A stretch of DNA of 64,000 nt, taken from Arcticibacter sp. GTDB taxonomy: Bacteria > Bacteroidota > Bacteroidia > 2-12-FULL-35-15. Shown here piece after piece: positions 52,601 to 60,674 of the stretch. Both the position numbers and the translations under genes were made by a program. Each line of letters starts with the position of its first letter. The stretch's first letter is position 1. The notes below the pieces were generated by a model that was given only the letters and a program-made list of their open reading frames with translations, had not been told where the DNA came from and did not search any database. The DNA lies in the NCBI GenBank assembly GCA_021155045.1, contig JAJNQB010000017.1, forward strand, positions 62,001-126,000, written 5' to 3'.

Positions 52601-53375
52601 ATATAGCAAAATGGTAAACGATATTTTGCTGGATGCAAATTATGAATTTAAAAAATATATTTCAGAAAAAGACAGAGACAAAGAAGCTTACCGTTATTCG
52701 TATCAAAAGCAGGATAGAATTTATGATGACCTAAATACAAGACAACAAAAAATTTATAATTACACCTGTTTACTTGCGCCATTTTATAAAAACACAGACG
52801 TAAAAAAATTTTTCAACAAACTATTGTCGTCTTCCAATAGCGATAAGTTTAAAGCGGTTATCTGTGGTCAGCTAATTGAAAACAACATAGCGGTTGATGA
52901 TACTATATTGAAAAATTATTCCGCTTCTTTATCAAGCAGAATAATACTTTATAAAACCTTAAAAAAACAAAACAAATTAAACTTGTTTGATAAACAATAT
53001 TTAACGCAAAAAGAATTAGTTATATCACAACTTTTTGGAAGCAATGAAAGTTTTAAGAAAGATACACTTGTTTTGTTGGCTGTAAACAAGGTAGAATTTG
53101 ATAAAAAACAAGGCAATGTATATGTTTTTAAAACACGACCCAAAGACAAAAAAATATGGAAACTTTGCTATTCTGCTGTTCACCCTGACGATAGTATCAA
53201 CATTAATTACAAGCCGCAATTCACAAAAACCAATTTTGCTTTTGAAAGTGAAACCTTAGCACAAAAAGAAATAGACACACTAATGCGTAAAATACGTGTT
53301 GAATCTCGAAAACGAGCTAGTGTTAAAGATTTTGAAAAAGATGTTGATAATGATTATGGTTATTTTGGGTTTTAA
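49674..53375 (+). CDS. Large secreted TraB/GumN fusion protein
   Basis: 1233 aa. Signal peptide (LILLFIICISFSQ), then a TraB/GumN domain (~25-310): LLWEITGKGLKKPSYLYGTMHVSD, ...CDAVALELDMDTWMDD, and later VGAAHLAGQKGIIELLRRMGY. Normal GumN proteins are about 300 aa. The extra ~920 residues contain two beta-rich segments of similar length (~330-470, ~480-640), a middle part (~690-800) and an alpha-helical end (~820-1130) with HEAT-like character (VPFLESLYMRYSDSVEIELSILKVLAKLKTTEATKTFLKLL). The tail is not recognised. Possibly cell-surface. Confidence 0.75.
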   Translation: MKHSYRLFFTLILLFIICISFSQNAMPKNYQSLLWEITGKGLKKPSYLYGTMHVSDKMVFNLPDSFFVALKNCDAVALELDMDTWMDDIMMMQEAEQNKNTVPYVSKPYAFYRNAFSVDAPKENDLKSILQFSPNISNRLMYRNSKQNSDYEEDNYLDVFIFQAGKKLNKKIIGLEVFKKTEELSKMAEEDEESEEDAKAKEEEREQKRLRLKEIRGDKAYYDKLEDAYRKGDLDLLDSLSKLSSEPGFLKYMLYERNEIMAKRMDSIIQKTPLFTGVGAAHLAGQKGIIELLRRMGYTVRPVNTSKTDIKTKTQIDETRFPTQLKTQFAPDSVFSVAVPGKLYEIPDGGSFRYYLYNDMSNGSYYCVQRMNHYGKLIDQTQEYILKRIDSLIFENVPGKLLSKKEIKNANGYPGVEIINKTAKGDIQKHQLFITPNEIFSFKMSGSQEYVKKGTEADAFFSSITFYEPQQATIEYKSKYGYKVNIPANKTNSSDLASRTNMQQEIVSATSKTNENYVLVMAASLYDFDYIEEDTFELNMLAERFCLETNKKIISKNIQNKNGSPALWFKMETQNKPEQKCFAQIIINGPDYYLLCTNSDSLNAIPFFNSFKTIEKKYAKTFSTVVDTSMFFNVTAQEITNDYSCLLENENTNSRYKTKKEKDSKEKKEFLPIRETKVFTSPETKEKVFVEYRKFSRYFQQETMDEFWKTRINTVSNNNDLKVSRAVLSKKGNTAEYNLLLSDTGSTRGIMVKMIQRCGVFYTLKAVVDTSKGLSGFSKTFFETFTPKDTCIGIDVTSNKLDSYFFSKLYAADTTESKRAKAAIEYVQANMLTSNIPTLIKTINQKEFNLLSTNNKKDLLACFESVKSKETVPFLESLYMRYSDSVEIELSILKVLAKLKTTEATKTFLKLLKIDAPITANEYSISNIFNYFSDSLQNAQLLFPEVIKYTKYAEYKNSIYKLMAQANEAKALKHKAYSKMVNDILLDANYEFKKYISEKDRDKEAYRYSYQKQDRIYDDLNTRQQKIYNYTCLLAPFYKNTDVKKFFNKLLSSSNSDKFKAVICGQLIENNIAVDDTILKNYSASLSSRIILYKTLKKQNKLNLFDKQYLTQKELVISQLFGSNESFKKDTLVLLAVNKVEFDKKQGNVYVFKTRPKDKKIWKLCYSAVHPDDSININYKPQFTKTNFAFESETLAQKEIDTLMRKIRVESRKRASVKDFEKDVDNDYGYFGF

Positions 53376-53570
53376 AGAACGAAGAGGCTTAAAGTCCCTG
53401 TTATTGTGGATAATTGCATTGGGCCATCAATCAAACTCGGGTTTTTAATAAAAAAATGGTTCTCTCCCTCAACCAACGTTTTGGCAATACCTAAAAACCT
53501 ATCATATATTAGCACAAAATAAATTCAAAATAAATCCTATTTTTAGGCAAAAATAAATTAACCCTCAATA

Positions 53571-54926
53571 ATGAAGTTAAAACATCTTTCGTTTGCGTTG
53601 GTTGTGGCATCTGGCTCTGTCCTTTTTGCACAAGCACCAATAAAAAAAACAGAGGCAACAAAGCCCGCTAACAACAATAATATAAAATTTACAGAATACG
53701 ATTTACCAAATGGTTTGCATGTAATTTTGCACGAAGACCACAGCACACCAATTGTTGCAGTTACTGTTCTTTATCACGTAGGCTCTAAAAACGAAGACCC
53801 ACAACGAACAGGCTTTGCACACTTTTTTGAACACCTAATGTTTGAAGGCTCTCCAAATATTGGAAGAGGCGAATACATGAAGCTTGTACAAAATGCCGGA
53901 GGAAGCCTTAATGCAAACACCTCTTTCGACAGAACATTTTATTTTGAAGTATTGCCAAGCAACCAATTAGAGCTTGGTTTGTGGATGGAAGCAGAAAGGA
54001 TGTTTCAACTAAAAATAGATTCTGTTGGACTAGAAACACAACGTGGTGTTGTAAAAGAAGAGCTCAAACAGCGCAACGAAAATACGCCTTATGGTTCTAT
54101 TTTAAATGAAACATTTGCACATGCTTATGTTGAACATCCATATCGCTGGACTCCAGGCGGCTCTCCTGAATATATTAACAAAGCAGCAATGAGTGAATTT
54201 GTTGATTTTTATAAAACGTTTTATGTACCAAACAATGCAACTCTTTGTATCGCTGGAGACATTAACATTGCAAAAACAAAAGCAATGATTTTAAAATATT
54301 ATGGAACTATTCCAAAAGGCAGCAAACCTGTTCCAAGACCAACGGCAGTAGAACCACAAAAAACAAAAGAAGTTCGCGATACCGTTTTTGATAATATACA
54401 ATTGCCTGCTGTGGTAATGGCGTATCACATCCCAGCACAAGGAACTCCTGATTTTTATGCTGTAAACATGCTTACAACATTGCTTTCGCAAGGCAAAAGC
54501 TCTCGCATACAAAAATCAATTGTGGACAAACAACAAAAAGCACTATTTGCTGGAGCATTTCCTTTTTCTTCTGAAGACCCTGGTTTGGCACTTGTTTTTG
54601 GAATTACAAACATGAGCGTAAACCCAACCGATTTAGAAAAAGCAATGGACGAAGAGTTTGACAAAGTAAAAAAAGAAATTATTTCAGAAGACGAATTTCA
54701 AAAATTACGCAATCAAGTCGAAAATGATTTTGTTGGCGGAAACACTAAAGTGGTGGGTATTGCAGAAAATTTAGCAAATTATTATGTTTATTTTAAAGAC
54801 GCTAACTTGATAAATACAGAGATAGATAGATATATGAAAGTAACAAGAGAAGACATACAAAAAGCGGCTCAAAAATATTTAATAAACGAAAACAGAGTGG
54901 TGTTATATTATTTGCCCAAAAAATAA
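53571..54926 (+). CDS. M16 family zinc peptidase, catalytic member
   Basis: 451 aa. Signal peptide (ASGSVLFAQ), then inverted zinc motif HxxEH in AHFFEHLMFEGS (~residue 80), with the distal Glu in GVVKEELKQRNE. The second half lacks catalytic residues, as usual. It probably forms a heterodimer with the next gene product in the periplasm; the next gene follows after 55 bases. Confidence 0.94.
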   Translation: MKLKHLSFALVVASGSVLFAQAPIKKTEATKPANNNNIKFTEYDLPNGLHVILHEDHSTPIVAVTVLYHVGSKNEDPQRTGFAHFFEHLMFEGSPNIGRGEYMKLVQNAGGSLNANTSFDRTFYFEVLPSNQLELGLWMEAERMFQLKIDSVGLETQRGVVKEELKQRNENTPYGSILNETFAHAYVEHPYRWTPGGSPEYINKAAMSEFVDFYKTFYVPNNATLCIAGDINIAKTKAMILKYYGTIPKGSKPVPRPTAVEPQKTKEVRDTVFDNIQLPAVVMAYHIPAQGTPDFYAVNMLTTLLSQGKSSRIQKSIVDKQQKALFAGAFPFSSEDPGLALVFGITNMSVNPTDLEKAMDEEFDKVKKEIISEDEFQKLRNQVENDFVGGNTKVVGIAENLANYYVYFKDANLINTEIDRYMKVTREDIQKAAQKYLINENRVVLYYLPKK

Positions 54927-54981
54927 TTTTTTTTTAATTCAAGAGTAAGAAAAATTATTTGGCAATAAAAAATAAAAAACA

Positions 54982-57078
54982 ATGAAAAAAATAATATTAT
55001 CAATAGCAAGTATCGTAATAACTACAACACTTTTTGCACAACAAAAACCAGTATCGCCCAAGCTAGACAGAAGTAAGCGACCTATTCCAGCAGCAGCACC
55101 AGAAATTAAAATGGGTCAAATGCAATCTTTTGAATTAGCAAATGGATTAAAAGTTTTTGTAGTAGAAAATCACAAAACACCAACAGTTGCATATTCTTTG
55201 GTATTAAACATTCATCCTGATTTAGAAAAAGAGGCAGCTGGCACAGCAGATGTGGCAGCACAGCTAATTACAAGTGGAACAAAAAACAGAAGCAAAGACC
55301 AACTAGATAACGATATTGATTTTATTGGAGCTACGCTTAATGCTTCGGCTACTAATATTTATGCAGCATCATTAAAAAAACATCAAAGTAAATTACTAGA
55401 ATTAATGAGCGATGTTTTATTAAACAACGAATTTAAACAAGAGGAATTAGACAAAATAAAAAACCAAACATTATCCGGCTTGGCAACCCAAAAGGATGAT
55501 CCAGATGCAATTTCAAAAAACGTGAAAGCGGTTTTGAATTATGGAAAAAAACATCCTTATGGTGAAATTACAACAGAAACAACGGTTGAAAAAATCACGT
55601 TGGACAATTGTAACAATTATTTTAAAACATACTTTCGTCCCAATGTTGCTTATTTGGCTGTGGTTGGAGATGTTACATTAGAAGAAGTAAAGCCATTAAT
55701 TGAAAAATATTTTGCACAATGGCAAAAAGCAGAAGTTCCAAAAGCAGATTTTGTTATGCCTTCAGCGCCATCAAAAACAGTTGTTGCTGTTGTAAATAAG
55801 ACTGGTGCAGTTCAGTCCGTTATCAATGTTACTTATCCAGTAAACTTAAAACCAAACAGCGAGGATGTTATTAAAGCAAGAGTGATGAATACAATTCTTG
55901 GTGCTGGATTTTCATCTCGTTTGTTTATGAATTTACGCGAAAAACATAGCTATACGTATGGTTCTTACTCATCATTAGATAACGATGATTTGGTTGGCGA
56001 ATTTAGTGCTTACGCAAAAGTGAGAAATGCAGTAACAGATAGCTCTGTTATTGAAATATTATACGAGCTAAATCGTATTCGAAATGAAAAAGTATCTACG
56101 GAAGAATTAGAGGGAATTAAAAATTTCTTAACAGGAAGTTTTGCAATTGCTTTAGAAGACCCACAAACAGTAGCGAAATTTGCAATCAACATTGATAGAT
56201 ATAATTTACCAAAAGATTATTATGCAAACTACTTAAAAAATATTGCAGCAGTAACTATTGACGATGTGTTTGCTATGGCACAAAAATATATCCGACCAGA
56301 AAATGCAACCATATTGATTGTTGGCGATAAAGAACAAATATCAAAAAAGCTAGAAAAATTTAGTGCAAACAATACGATAAGTTATTATGATAATTATGGA
56401 AATCCTGTCGCAGCCAATTTTAAACCAATACCTAAAGGCGTAACTGCTAAAACAGTTATATCAAACTATGTAAAAGCTGTTGGTGGCGAAAAAGCGCTAA
56501 ATAAAATATCGGATATTACCATTAAGCGTACTGCTGAAACACAATATGGTAAGGTAAATATGACAACTCAACAAAAATCTCCAAACAAGTATTGCATGAC
56601 TGCAAAAATGGGTATAATGACAATTCAAAAAGTAACATTTGATGGAGCCAAAGCAAAATCAAGTGGAATGCAAGGCAAAAAAGAAATTACTGGAGATGAA
56701 TTAGATGAGTTAAAAGAAGAAGCAATTATAAACCAAGAGTTACAATATGAAAAGCTTGGATACAAACTTAATTTGAAAGGAATAGAAGAGGTAAATGGAA
56801 AAGATTGTTATGTTGTTGAAATAACAAATAAAAAAGATAAAAAAACGACAGAATGGTATGATGCAGAAACTGGATTAAAAGTTAGGGTTGCAAAACCAAT
56901 AAATACAGAACAAGGCACTTCCATTCAAACATCAGATTTATTAGAATACAAAGAAATAGACGGAATTAAATATCCAAATGTTATTTCTACATCAATAGGT
57001 CCAATGCCTATCAAACTTATGCTGGAATCGGTTGAAGTGAACAAAAAAATTAAAGATTCTGAATTTACAGTAGAATAA
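54982..57078 (+). CDS. M16 family non-catalytic partner with extra C-terminal domain
   Basis: 698 aa. Signal peptide (VITTTLFAQQ). The M16 fold is present (~45-470), but the HxxEH position reads TADVAAQL, so the zinc site is lost. The conserved R/Y pair is kept (SRLFMNLREKHSYTYG). About 220 residues at the C-terminus (~480-698) resemble an outer-membrane lipoprotein-sorting-like fold (VMTIQKVTFDGAKAK... ETGLKVRVAKPINTEQGTSIQTSDLLEYKEIDGIKYPNVI). In mixed M16 pairs, one partner carries the zinc site and this type the R/Y pair. Confidence 0.9.
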   Translation: MKKIILSIASIVITTTLFAQQKPVSPKLDRSKRPIPAAAPEIKMGQMQSFELANGLKVFVVENHKTPTVAYSLVLNIHPDLEKEAAGTADVAAQLITSGTKNRSKDQLDNDIDFIGATLNASATNIYAASLKKHQSKLLELMSDVLLNNEFKQEELDKIKNQTLSGLATQKDDPDAISKNVKAVLNYGKKHPYGEITTETTVEKITLDNCNNYFKTYFRPNVAYLAVVGDVTLEEVKPLIEKYFAQWQKAEVPKADFVMPSAPSKTVVAVVNKTGAVQSVINVTYPVNLKPNSEDVIKARVMNTILGAGFSSRLFMNLREKHSYTYGSYSSLDNDDLVGEFSAYAKVRNAVTDSSVIEILYELNRIRNEKVSTEELEGIKNFLTGSFAIALEDPQTVAKFAINIDRYNLPKDYYANYLKNIAAVTIDDVFAMAQKYIRPENATILIVGDKEQISKKLEKFSANNTISYYDNYGNPVAANFKPIPKGVTAKTVISNYVKAVGGEKALNKISDITIKRTAETQYGKVNMTTQQKSPNKYCMTAKMGIMTIQKVTFDGAKAKSSGMQGKKEITGDELDELKEEAIINQELQYEKLGYKLNLKGIEEVNGKDCYVVEITNKKDKKTTEWYDAETGLKVRVAKPINTEQGTSIQTSDLLEYKEIDGIKYPNVISTSIGPMPIKLMLESVEVNKKIKDSEFTVE

Positions 57079-57128
57079 AAAATTTGCGAAAACTCCTTTG
57101 CAATGTTTTTATAGTTTATTAAAATACG

Positions 57129-57156
57129 CAGGCAACCCTTCTGAACCTTTTACGTC
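57129..57156 (+). promoter_or_regulatory. ECF-type promoter upstream of the ECF sigma gene
   Basis: CAGGCAACCCTT (57129-57140) and CGTC (57153-57156), with 16 bases between AAC and CGTC. The -35 AAC and -10 CGTC are usual for ECF sigma factors. The 12-base block also occurs at 58509-58520. It lies 42 bases before the sigma start codon. Confidence 0.65.
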
Positions 57157-57198
57157 ATATAGGCGTAAAAAAGGAGGAAAATGCGGTAAGCTTTACTT

Positions 57199-57762
57199 AT
57201 GAACGAACTCGACATTATTAAAGGTTGTGTCAAAAACGATCGAGCAAGCCAAAAAGCGTTGTACGAGATGTTTTATGGCAAAATGTTGGGAGTTTGTTCG
57301 CGTTATTCAAACAGTAGCGATGAAGCACAAGACATTCTCCATGAAGCTTTTTTAAAGGTGTTTAATAGCATCAAAAATTTTAATAATACAGGTTCTTTTG
57401 AAGGTTGGGTTCGTAGAATCATGGTAAATACAGCCATTGATCATTTGAGAAAAAATAAAAAGAATCATTTAATTGTTAGTACGGTTTATGCAAATCAAAA
57501 AGCAGTAAACATTCCTGACGAAGCCATTGAAGACGAGTTGTTTTTACATATTGATAAAGAAGAAATATTAAAAGCTGTTCAGGAATTAACACCAGCATAC
57601 CGAAACGTTTTTAATTTATATGTGATAGAAGAACACACACACAAAGAAATTGCGGAATTATTAGAAATAAGCGAAGGAACATCTAAATCAAATTTATCTA
57701 AAGCAAAATTTAATTTAAAGAAAAGCCTAATGCATTTAATAAAAACTACGAATGACAGATAA
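57199..57762 (+). CDS. ECF-type RNA polymerase sigma factor
   Basis: 187 aa. Sigma-2 region: LYEMFYGKMLGVCSRYSNSSDEAQDILHEAFLKVFNSIKNF and WVRRIMVNTAIDHLRK (~20-95). Sigma-4 region with helix-turn-helix: LTPAYRNVFNLYVIEEHTHKEIAELLEISEGTSKSNLSKAKFNLKK (~130-180). No other domain. The leader has AAGGAGG (57172-57178) followed by ATGCGGTAA (57181-57189), a two-codon reading frame. It overlaps the next gene by 11 bases. Likely autoregulated from the promoter at 57129. Confidence 0.94.
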   Translation: MNELDIIKGCVKNDRASQKALYEMFYGKMLGVCSRYSNSSDEAQDILHEAFLKVFNSIKNFNNTGSFEGWVRRIMVNTAIDHLRKNKKNHLIVSTVYANQKAVNIPDEAIEDELFLHIDKEEILKAVQELTPAYRNVFNLYVIEEHTHKEIAELLEISEGTSKSNLSKAKFNLKKSLMHLIKTTNDR

Positions 57763-58432
57763 TAACAAAAACACAGCATTTGAAGAAAAGCTAAAAGACA
57801 CGCTCAAAAATTATGAAGTGCCAAATGCTTCTCCCGATTGGGCGCGCATGGAAAACATGCTCAATGTTGCCCCAAAATCACATTCGTTTAATTGGAAAAT
57901 TGCATCTAAAGCAGCCGTAGGCATTGTTGTTGTGGTAGGGGGATATGTTATTTATAATGCAATTCCAGAATCAACTAAAACCGAAAATAAAGTAGAAGAA
58001 ACAAAATCAGAAAAAAATTCTGTTACCGTTGAACCTAAAATAGAACCAACTAAAACAGAGCAGCAAATTATTGTTCCTATTAACAACAACAGTCTTGAAG
58101 CAAACCAAAATAAAGAAGAAGTTGTTGTGAAATTGGAAGAAACAAAAACAGTAGTAGCCGCAGAAAAAGCAAAAGAAAATAAAAAAGAAGCAGAAAAAAC
58201 TAAAAATCAAAAAATATTTAAAATGGGCAACGAGCCAATTTTTGGCGATATGCTTGATTCTTCAAAAGGAATAGTAGGAAAAACACAAGAGAAAGAAGAA
58301 GTAAAAAAAGCAGCAAAAGAACAAACCCACACTAAAACAAACTGGAACGATTTCTTGTTTTCGCCTGTGATGCCTGATACGATTAAAAAAAACAGAGAAA
58401 AAGCGAAAGCAGACTCCTTAAAAACAGATTAA
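57752..58432 (+). CDS. Probable anti-sigma factor, single-pass membrane protein
   Basis: 226 aa. The N-terminal ~45 residues are cytosolic, with a SPDWARMENML motif common near anti-sigma genes of this phylum. One membrane helix (AAVGIVVVVGGYVIYNAI, ~49-66), then a charged low-complexity K/E-rich periplasmic part. The gene overlaps the sigma gene's 3' end by 11 bases, typical for a sigma/anti-sigma pair. It has no recognised zinc motif, so anti-sigma function is inferred from position and topology. Confidence 0.65.
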   Translation: MTDNNKNTAFEEKLKDTLKNYEVPNASPDWARMENMLNVAPKSHSFNWKIASKAAVGIVVVVGGYVIYNAIPESTKTENKVEETKSEKNSVTVEPKIEPTKTEQQIIVPINNNSLEANQNKEEVVVKLEETKTVVAAEKAKENKKEAEKTKNQKIFKMGNEPIFGDMLDSSKGIVGKTQEKEEVKKAAKEQTHTKTNWNDFLFSPVMPDTIKKNREKAKADSLKTD

Positions 58433-58475
58433 AATAACATCCTTAACACCCAAAAAACTACTCCAAGTTTAAAAG

Positions 58476-58506
58476 CCTCGAAAACATCTTCGAGGTTTTG
58501 TTTTTT
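58476..58506 (+). terminator. Intrinsic terminator after the anti-sigma gene
   Basis: Stem CCTCGAA (58476-58482)/TTCGAGG (58489-58495) with a six-base loop and TTTTGTTTTTT following. It lies between the anti-sigma stop and the ECF-type promoter of the next gene. Confidence 0.7.
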
Positions 58507-58508
58507 CT

Positions 58509-58535
58509 CAGGCAACCCTTTTTTTAAATTACGTC
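58509..58535 (+). promoter_or_regulatory. ECF-type promoter upstream of porP/sprF
   Basis: CAGGCAACCCTT (58509-58520) and CGTC (58532-58535), spacing 15 between AAC and CGTC. The match to the sigma gene's promoter suggests that the ECF factor drives both. It lies 28 bases before the start codon. Confidence 0.65.
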
Positions 58536-58563
58536 TTTCTTTCAAACAACAATCCTTAAGCGC

Positions 58564-59517
58564 ATGAATAAAACAGCTACTAAAGTAATTATAGCATTAG
58601 TGATGTTGTGTTACGGAGAAACAAAAGCACAAGACCCTCAGTTTACGCAGTTTTATGCAAACCCTTTGTATTTAAATCCAGCATTAGCAGGCTCGAATAT
58701 TTGTCCACGCATTGCACTTAACTATCGCAACCAATGGCCCGGTATTTCAGGAACATATGTTACAACAAGCGCATCATTCGATCGGTTTGTTTACGGAATA
58801 AAAAGCGGAATAGGTATTCTTGTAACAAACGATAGAGCAGGAAGAGGAACCATTCAAACAACGCAAATTAGTGGAATATATTCCTATCAATGGCGACCAA
58901 CACGCGAACTGTCTATAAATGTTGGTTTTCAAGCTACTTATGGACAAAAAACATTGGATTGGAGCAAGCTTACTTTTGGAGATATGATTGATGAAAGAAA
59001 TGGGTTTGTGAAATATACCAATGAAGTTCAAGGCACCTCCAAAAAATCGTATGTTGATTTATCAGCCGGAGCAGTTGCTTTTAGTAAAAGATATTTTGTT
59101 GGGTTTGCCGCACATCATTTAAACGAGCCAGACGAAAGCCTTTTACAAGGAACAGGAGCGAAACTGCCAAGAAAATATACTGGGCACGCAGGAGCTGTTA
59201 TTCCTGTAAATGGAAATGAAGTAACGGTTTCTCCCAATGTTTTATTTCAAGCACAACAGGATTTTAAACAACTCTTACTAGGATTGTATGTTACAAAAGG
59301 AGCACTAACAGGTGGATTGTGGTACAGAGATAGAGATTCATTTATATTATTAGCGGGAGTACAACATGGCGTTTTTAAATTTGGGTACAGCTATGATTTA
59401 ACCGTATCAAAACTTACCAACGCAACAGCAGGCTCACACGAGCTATCATTAGGACTAAATTTTTATTGTAAAAAACCAAAACCCAAATACAGGCCGGGAT
59501 CGTGCCCGAGTTTTTAG
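58564..59517 (+). CDS. PorP/SprF family T9SS outer-membrane protein, second copy
   Basis: 317 aa. Signal peptide ending at AKAQD, then the family start QDPQFTQFYANPLYLNPALAGSNICPRIALNYRNQWPGIS and strands ending GLNFYCKKPKP. It resembles the copy at 42.5 kb. No cargo gene stands next to it; it is preceded by an ECF-type promoter shared with the sigma gene. Ends 43 bases before a strong terminator. Confidence 0.92.
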   Translation: MNKTATKVIIALVMLCYGETKAQDPQFTQFYANPLYLNPALAGSNICPRIALNYRNQWPGISGTYVTTSASFDRFVYGIKSGIGILVTNDRAGRGTIQTTQISGIYSYQWRPTRELSINVGFQATYGQKTLDWSKLTFGDMIDERNGFVKYTNEVQGTSKKSYVDLSAGAVAFSKRYFVGFAAHHLNEPDESLLQGTGAKLPRKYTGHAGAVIPVNGNEVTVSPNVLFQAQQDFKQLLLGLYVTKGALTGGLWYRDRDSFILLAGVQHGVFKFGYSYDLTVSKLTNATAGSHELSLGLNFYCKKPKPKYRPGSCPSF

Positions 59518-59559
59518 TGAAGTTGATAAAGTTAAATTAAATGTTTTAGTTTAGAGAGC

Positions 59560-59594
59560 AAAAAACCCGCAAGCATTTATGGTGCGGGTTTTTT
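59560..59594. terminator. Bidirectional intrinsic terminator
   Basis: Perfect 12-bp stem AAAAAACCCGCA (59560-59571)/TGCGGGTTTTTT (59583-59594) with an 11-base loop, between the convergent porP and purS genes. The A/T ends give a U-tract in each direction. Confidence 0.85.
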
Positions 59595-59612
59595 GTTAAA
59601 TTATTTTTTTAA

Positions 59613-59864
59613 TTAATTTTCAAATATTTCAAATTCATAAAACTCCATAATTTGATTTGCAAGCAATTTTTTGCAAGCTTCATCCACTTTTGTTTTTGCT
59701 TCATCTTTCGAAACAGCATCTATTTCTAATGTTATGTGTTTGCCAATGCGAACATTTTGTATTTCGGGCAAACCTAAATTTTTCATACTTCCAGTTACTG
59801 CTTTCCCTTGAGGATCAAGTAATGCTTTAAGTGGCATCACATCTATTTCTGCTCTAAATTTCAT
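59613..59864 (-). CDS. purS: Phosphoribosylformylglycinamidine synthase subunit PurS
   Basis: 83 aa. Family pattern ALLDPQGKAVTGSMKNLGLPEIQNVRIGKHITLEID and KKLLANQIMEFYEFEI. PurS joins small PurL and PurQ in the fourth step of purine synthesis, so this organism likely uses the PurSQL form; purL and purQ are not here. It overlaps the 3' end of pssA by 11 bases. Confidence 0.92.
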   Translation of the reverse strand: MKFRAEIDVMPLKALLDPQGKAVTGSMKNLGLPEIQNVRIGKHITLEIDAVSKDEAKTKVDEACKKLLANQIMEFYEFEIFEN

Positions 59865-60645
59865 GTGTTTTATTTCTTGTGTAAATGTTATTGATTATTG
59901 ATAAAATGATGTACAAAAATATAATAAAAGGGATTGCAATGAACTTAAATAGTATTAACAAAACAACAGAAATTATTAAGAATGCGTAACGAATTTTATT
60001 ATCGACCCACTTAAACGATTTAAATTTTAAAGCAAATAAAGGAAGTTCGGCAACAAGCAGACAACACATCAGTAATGTTAATCCAACTAAGAAAAAAGAA
60101 CTTGTAATTAGGCTGCTAAAATTAATTCCAAAAATTTCAGGCTGGATATATTTTATCAATGGTAAAGCACAAATTAAGATTGCATTGGCAGGAGTTGGAA
60201 CCCCAATAAAAGAGGATGTTTGACGAGTATCAATATTAAATTTTGCCAAACGCAAAGCAGAAAAAACAGGAATTAAAAAAGGAGAATAAACAAACAGAGA
60301 ATAATGGTTGTTAATAATACGGTCAAATGAACTAAAGAAAGAAATATTATTGTGCTCCTCAATTGTTGCCCCCCACCAAGCCTGACCCAAAAGCAAATAC
60401 ATTACCACTCCAGGAACAAGTCCAAAAGTTACCATATCGGCAAGAGAGTCTAATTGCTTTCCGAGTTCACCACCAACTTTTAAAAGTCGTGCAACAAAGC
60501 CATCAAAAAAATCAAGAACGGCTGCCAAGCCAACTAAATATGCACTCGCAATCATATTTCCCTCAAAAGCAAAAACAATAGCTAAACAGCCACAAAGTAA
60601 GTTACCACAAGTAATAGCGTTTGGGATATGTTTTTTTATGTTCAT
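59854..60645 (-). CDS. pssA: CDP-diacylglycerol-serine O-phosphatidyltransferase
   Basis: 263 aa from the ATG at 60645, which begins MNIKKHIPNAITCGNL, the usual start; the frame is open to 60693. The CDP-alcohol phosphotransferase motif DG-x2-AR-x8-G-x3-D-x3-D reads DFFDGFVARLLKVGGELGKQLDSLADM. Several membrane helices follow. It makes phosphatidylserine in the inner membrane. Divergent from the next gene by 29 bases. Confidence 0.92.
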   Translation of the reverse strand: MNIKKHIPNAITCGNLLCGCLAIVFAFEGNMIASAYLVGLAAVLDFFDGFVARLLKVGGELGKQLDSLADMVTFGLVPGVVMYLLLGQAWWGATIEEHNNISFFSSFDRIINNHYSLFVYSPFLIPVFSALRLAKFNIDTRQTSSFIGVPTPANAILICALPLIKYIQPEIFGINFSSLITSSFFLVGLTLLMCCLLVAELPLFALKFKSFKWVDNKIRYAFLIISVVLLILFKFIAIPFIIFLYIILSIINNIYTRNKTHEI

Positions 60646-60674
60646 TACGTTGTGCAATTTACTAATTTTATAGC

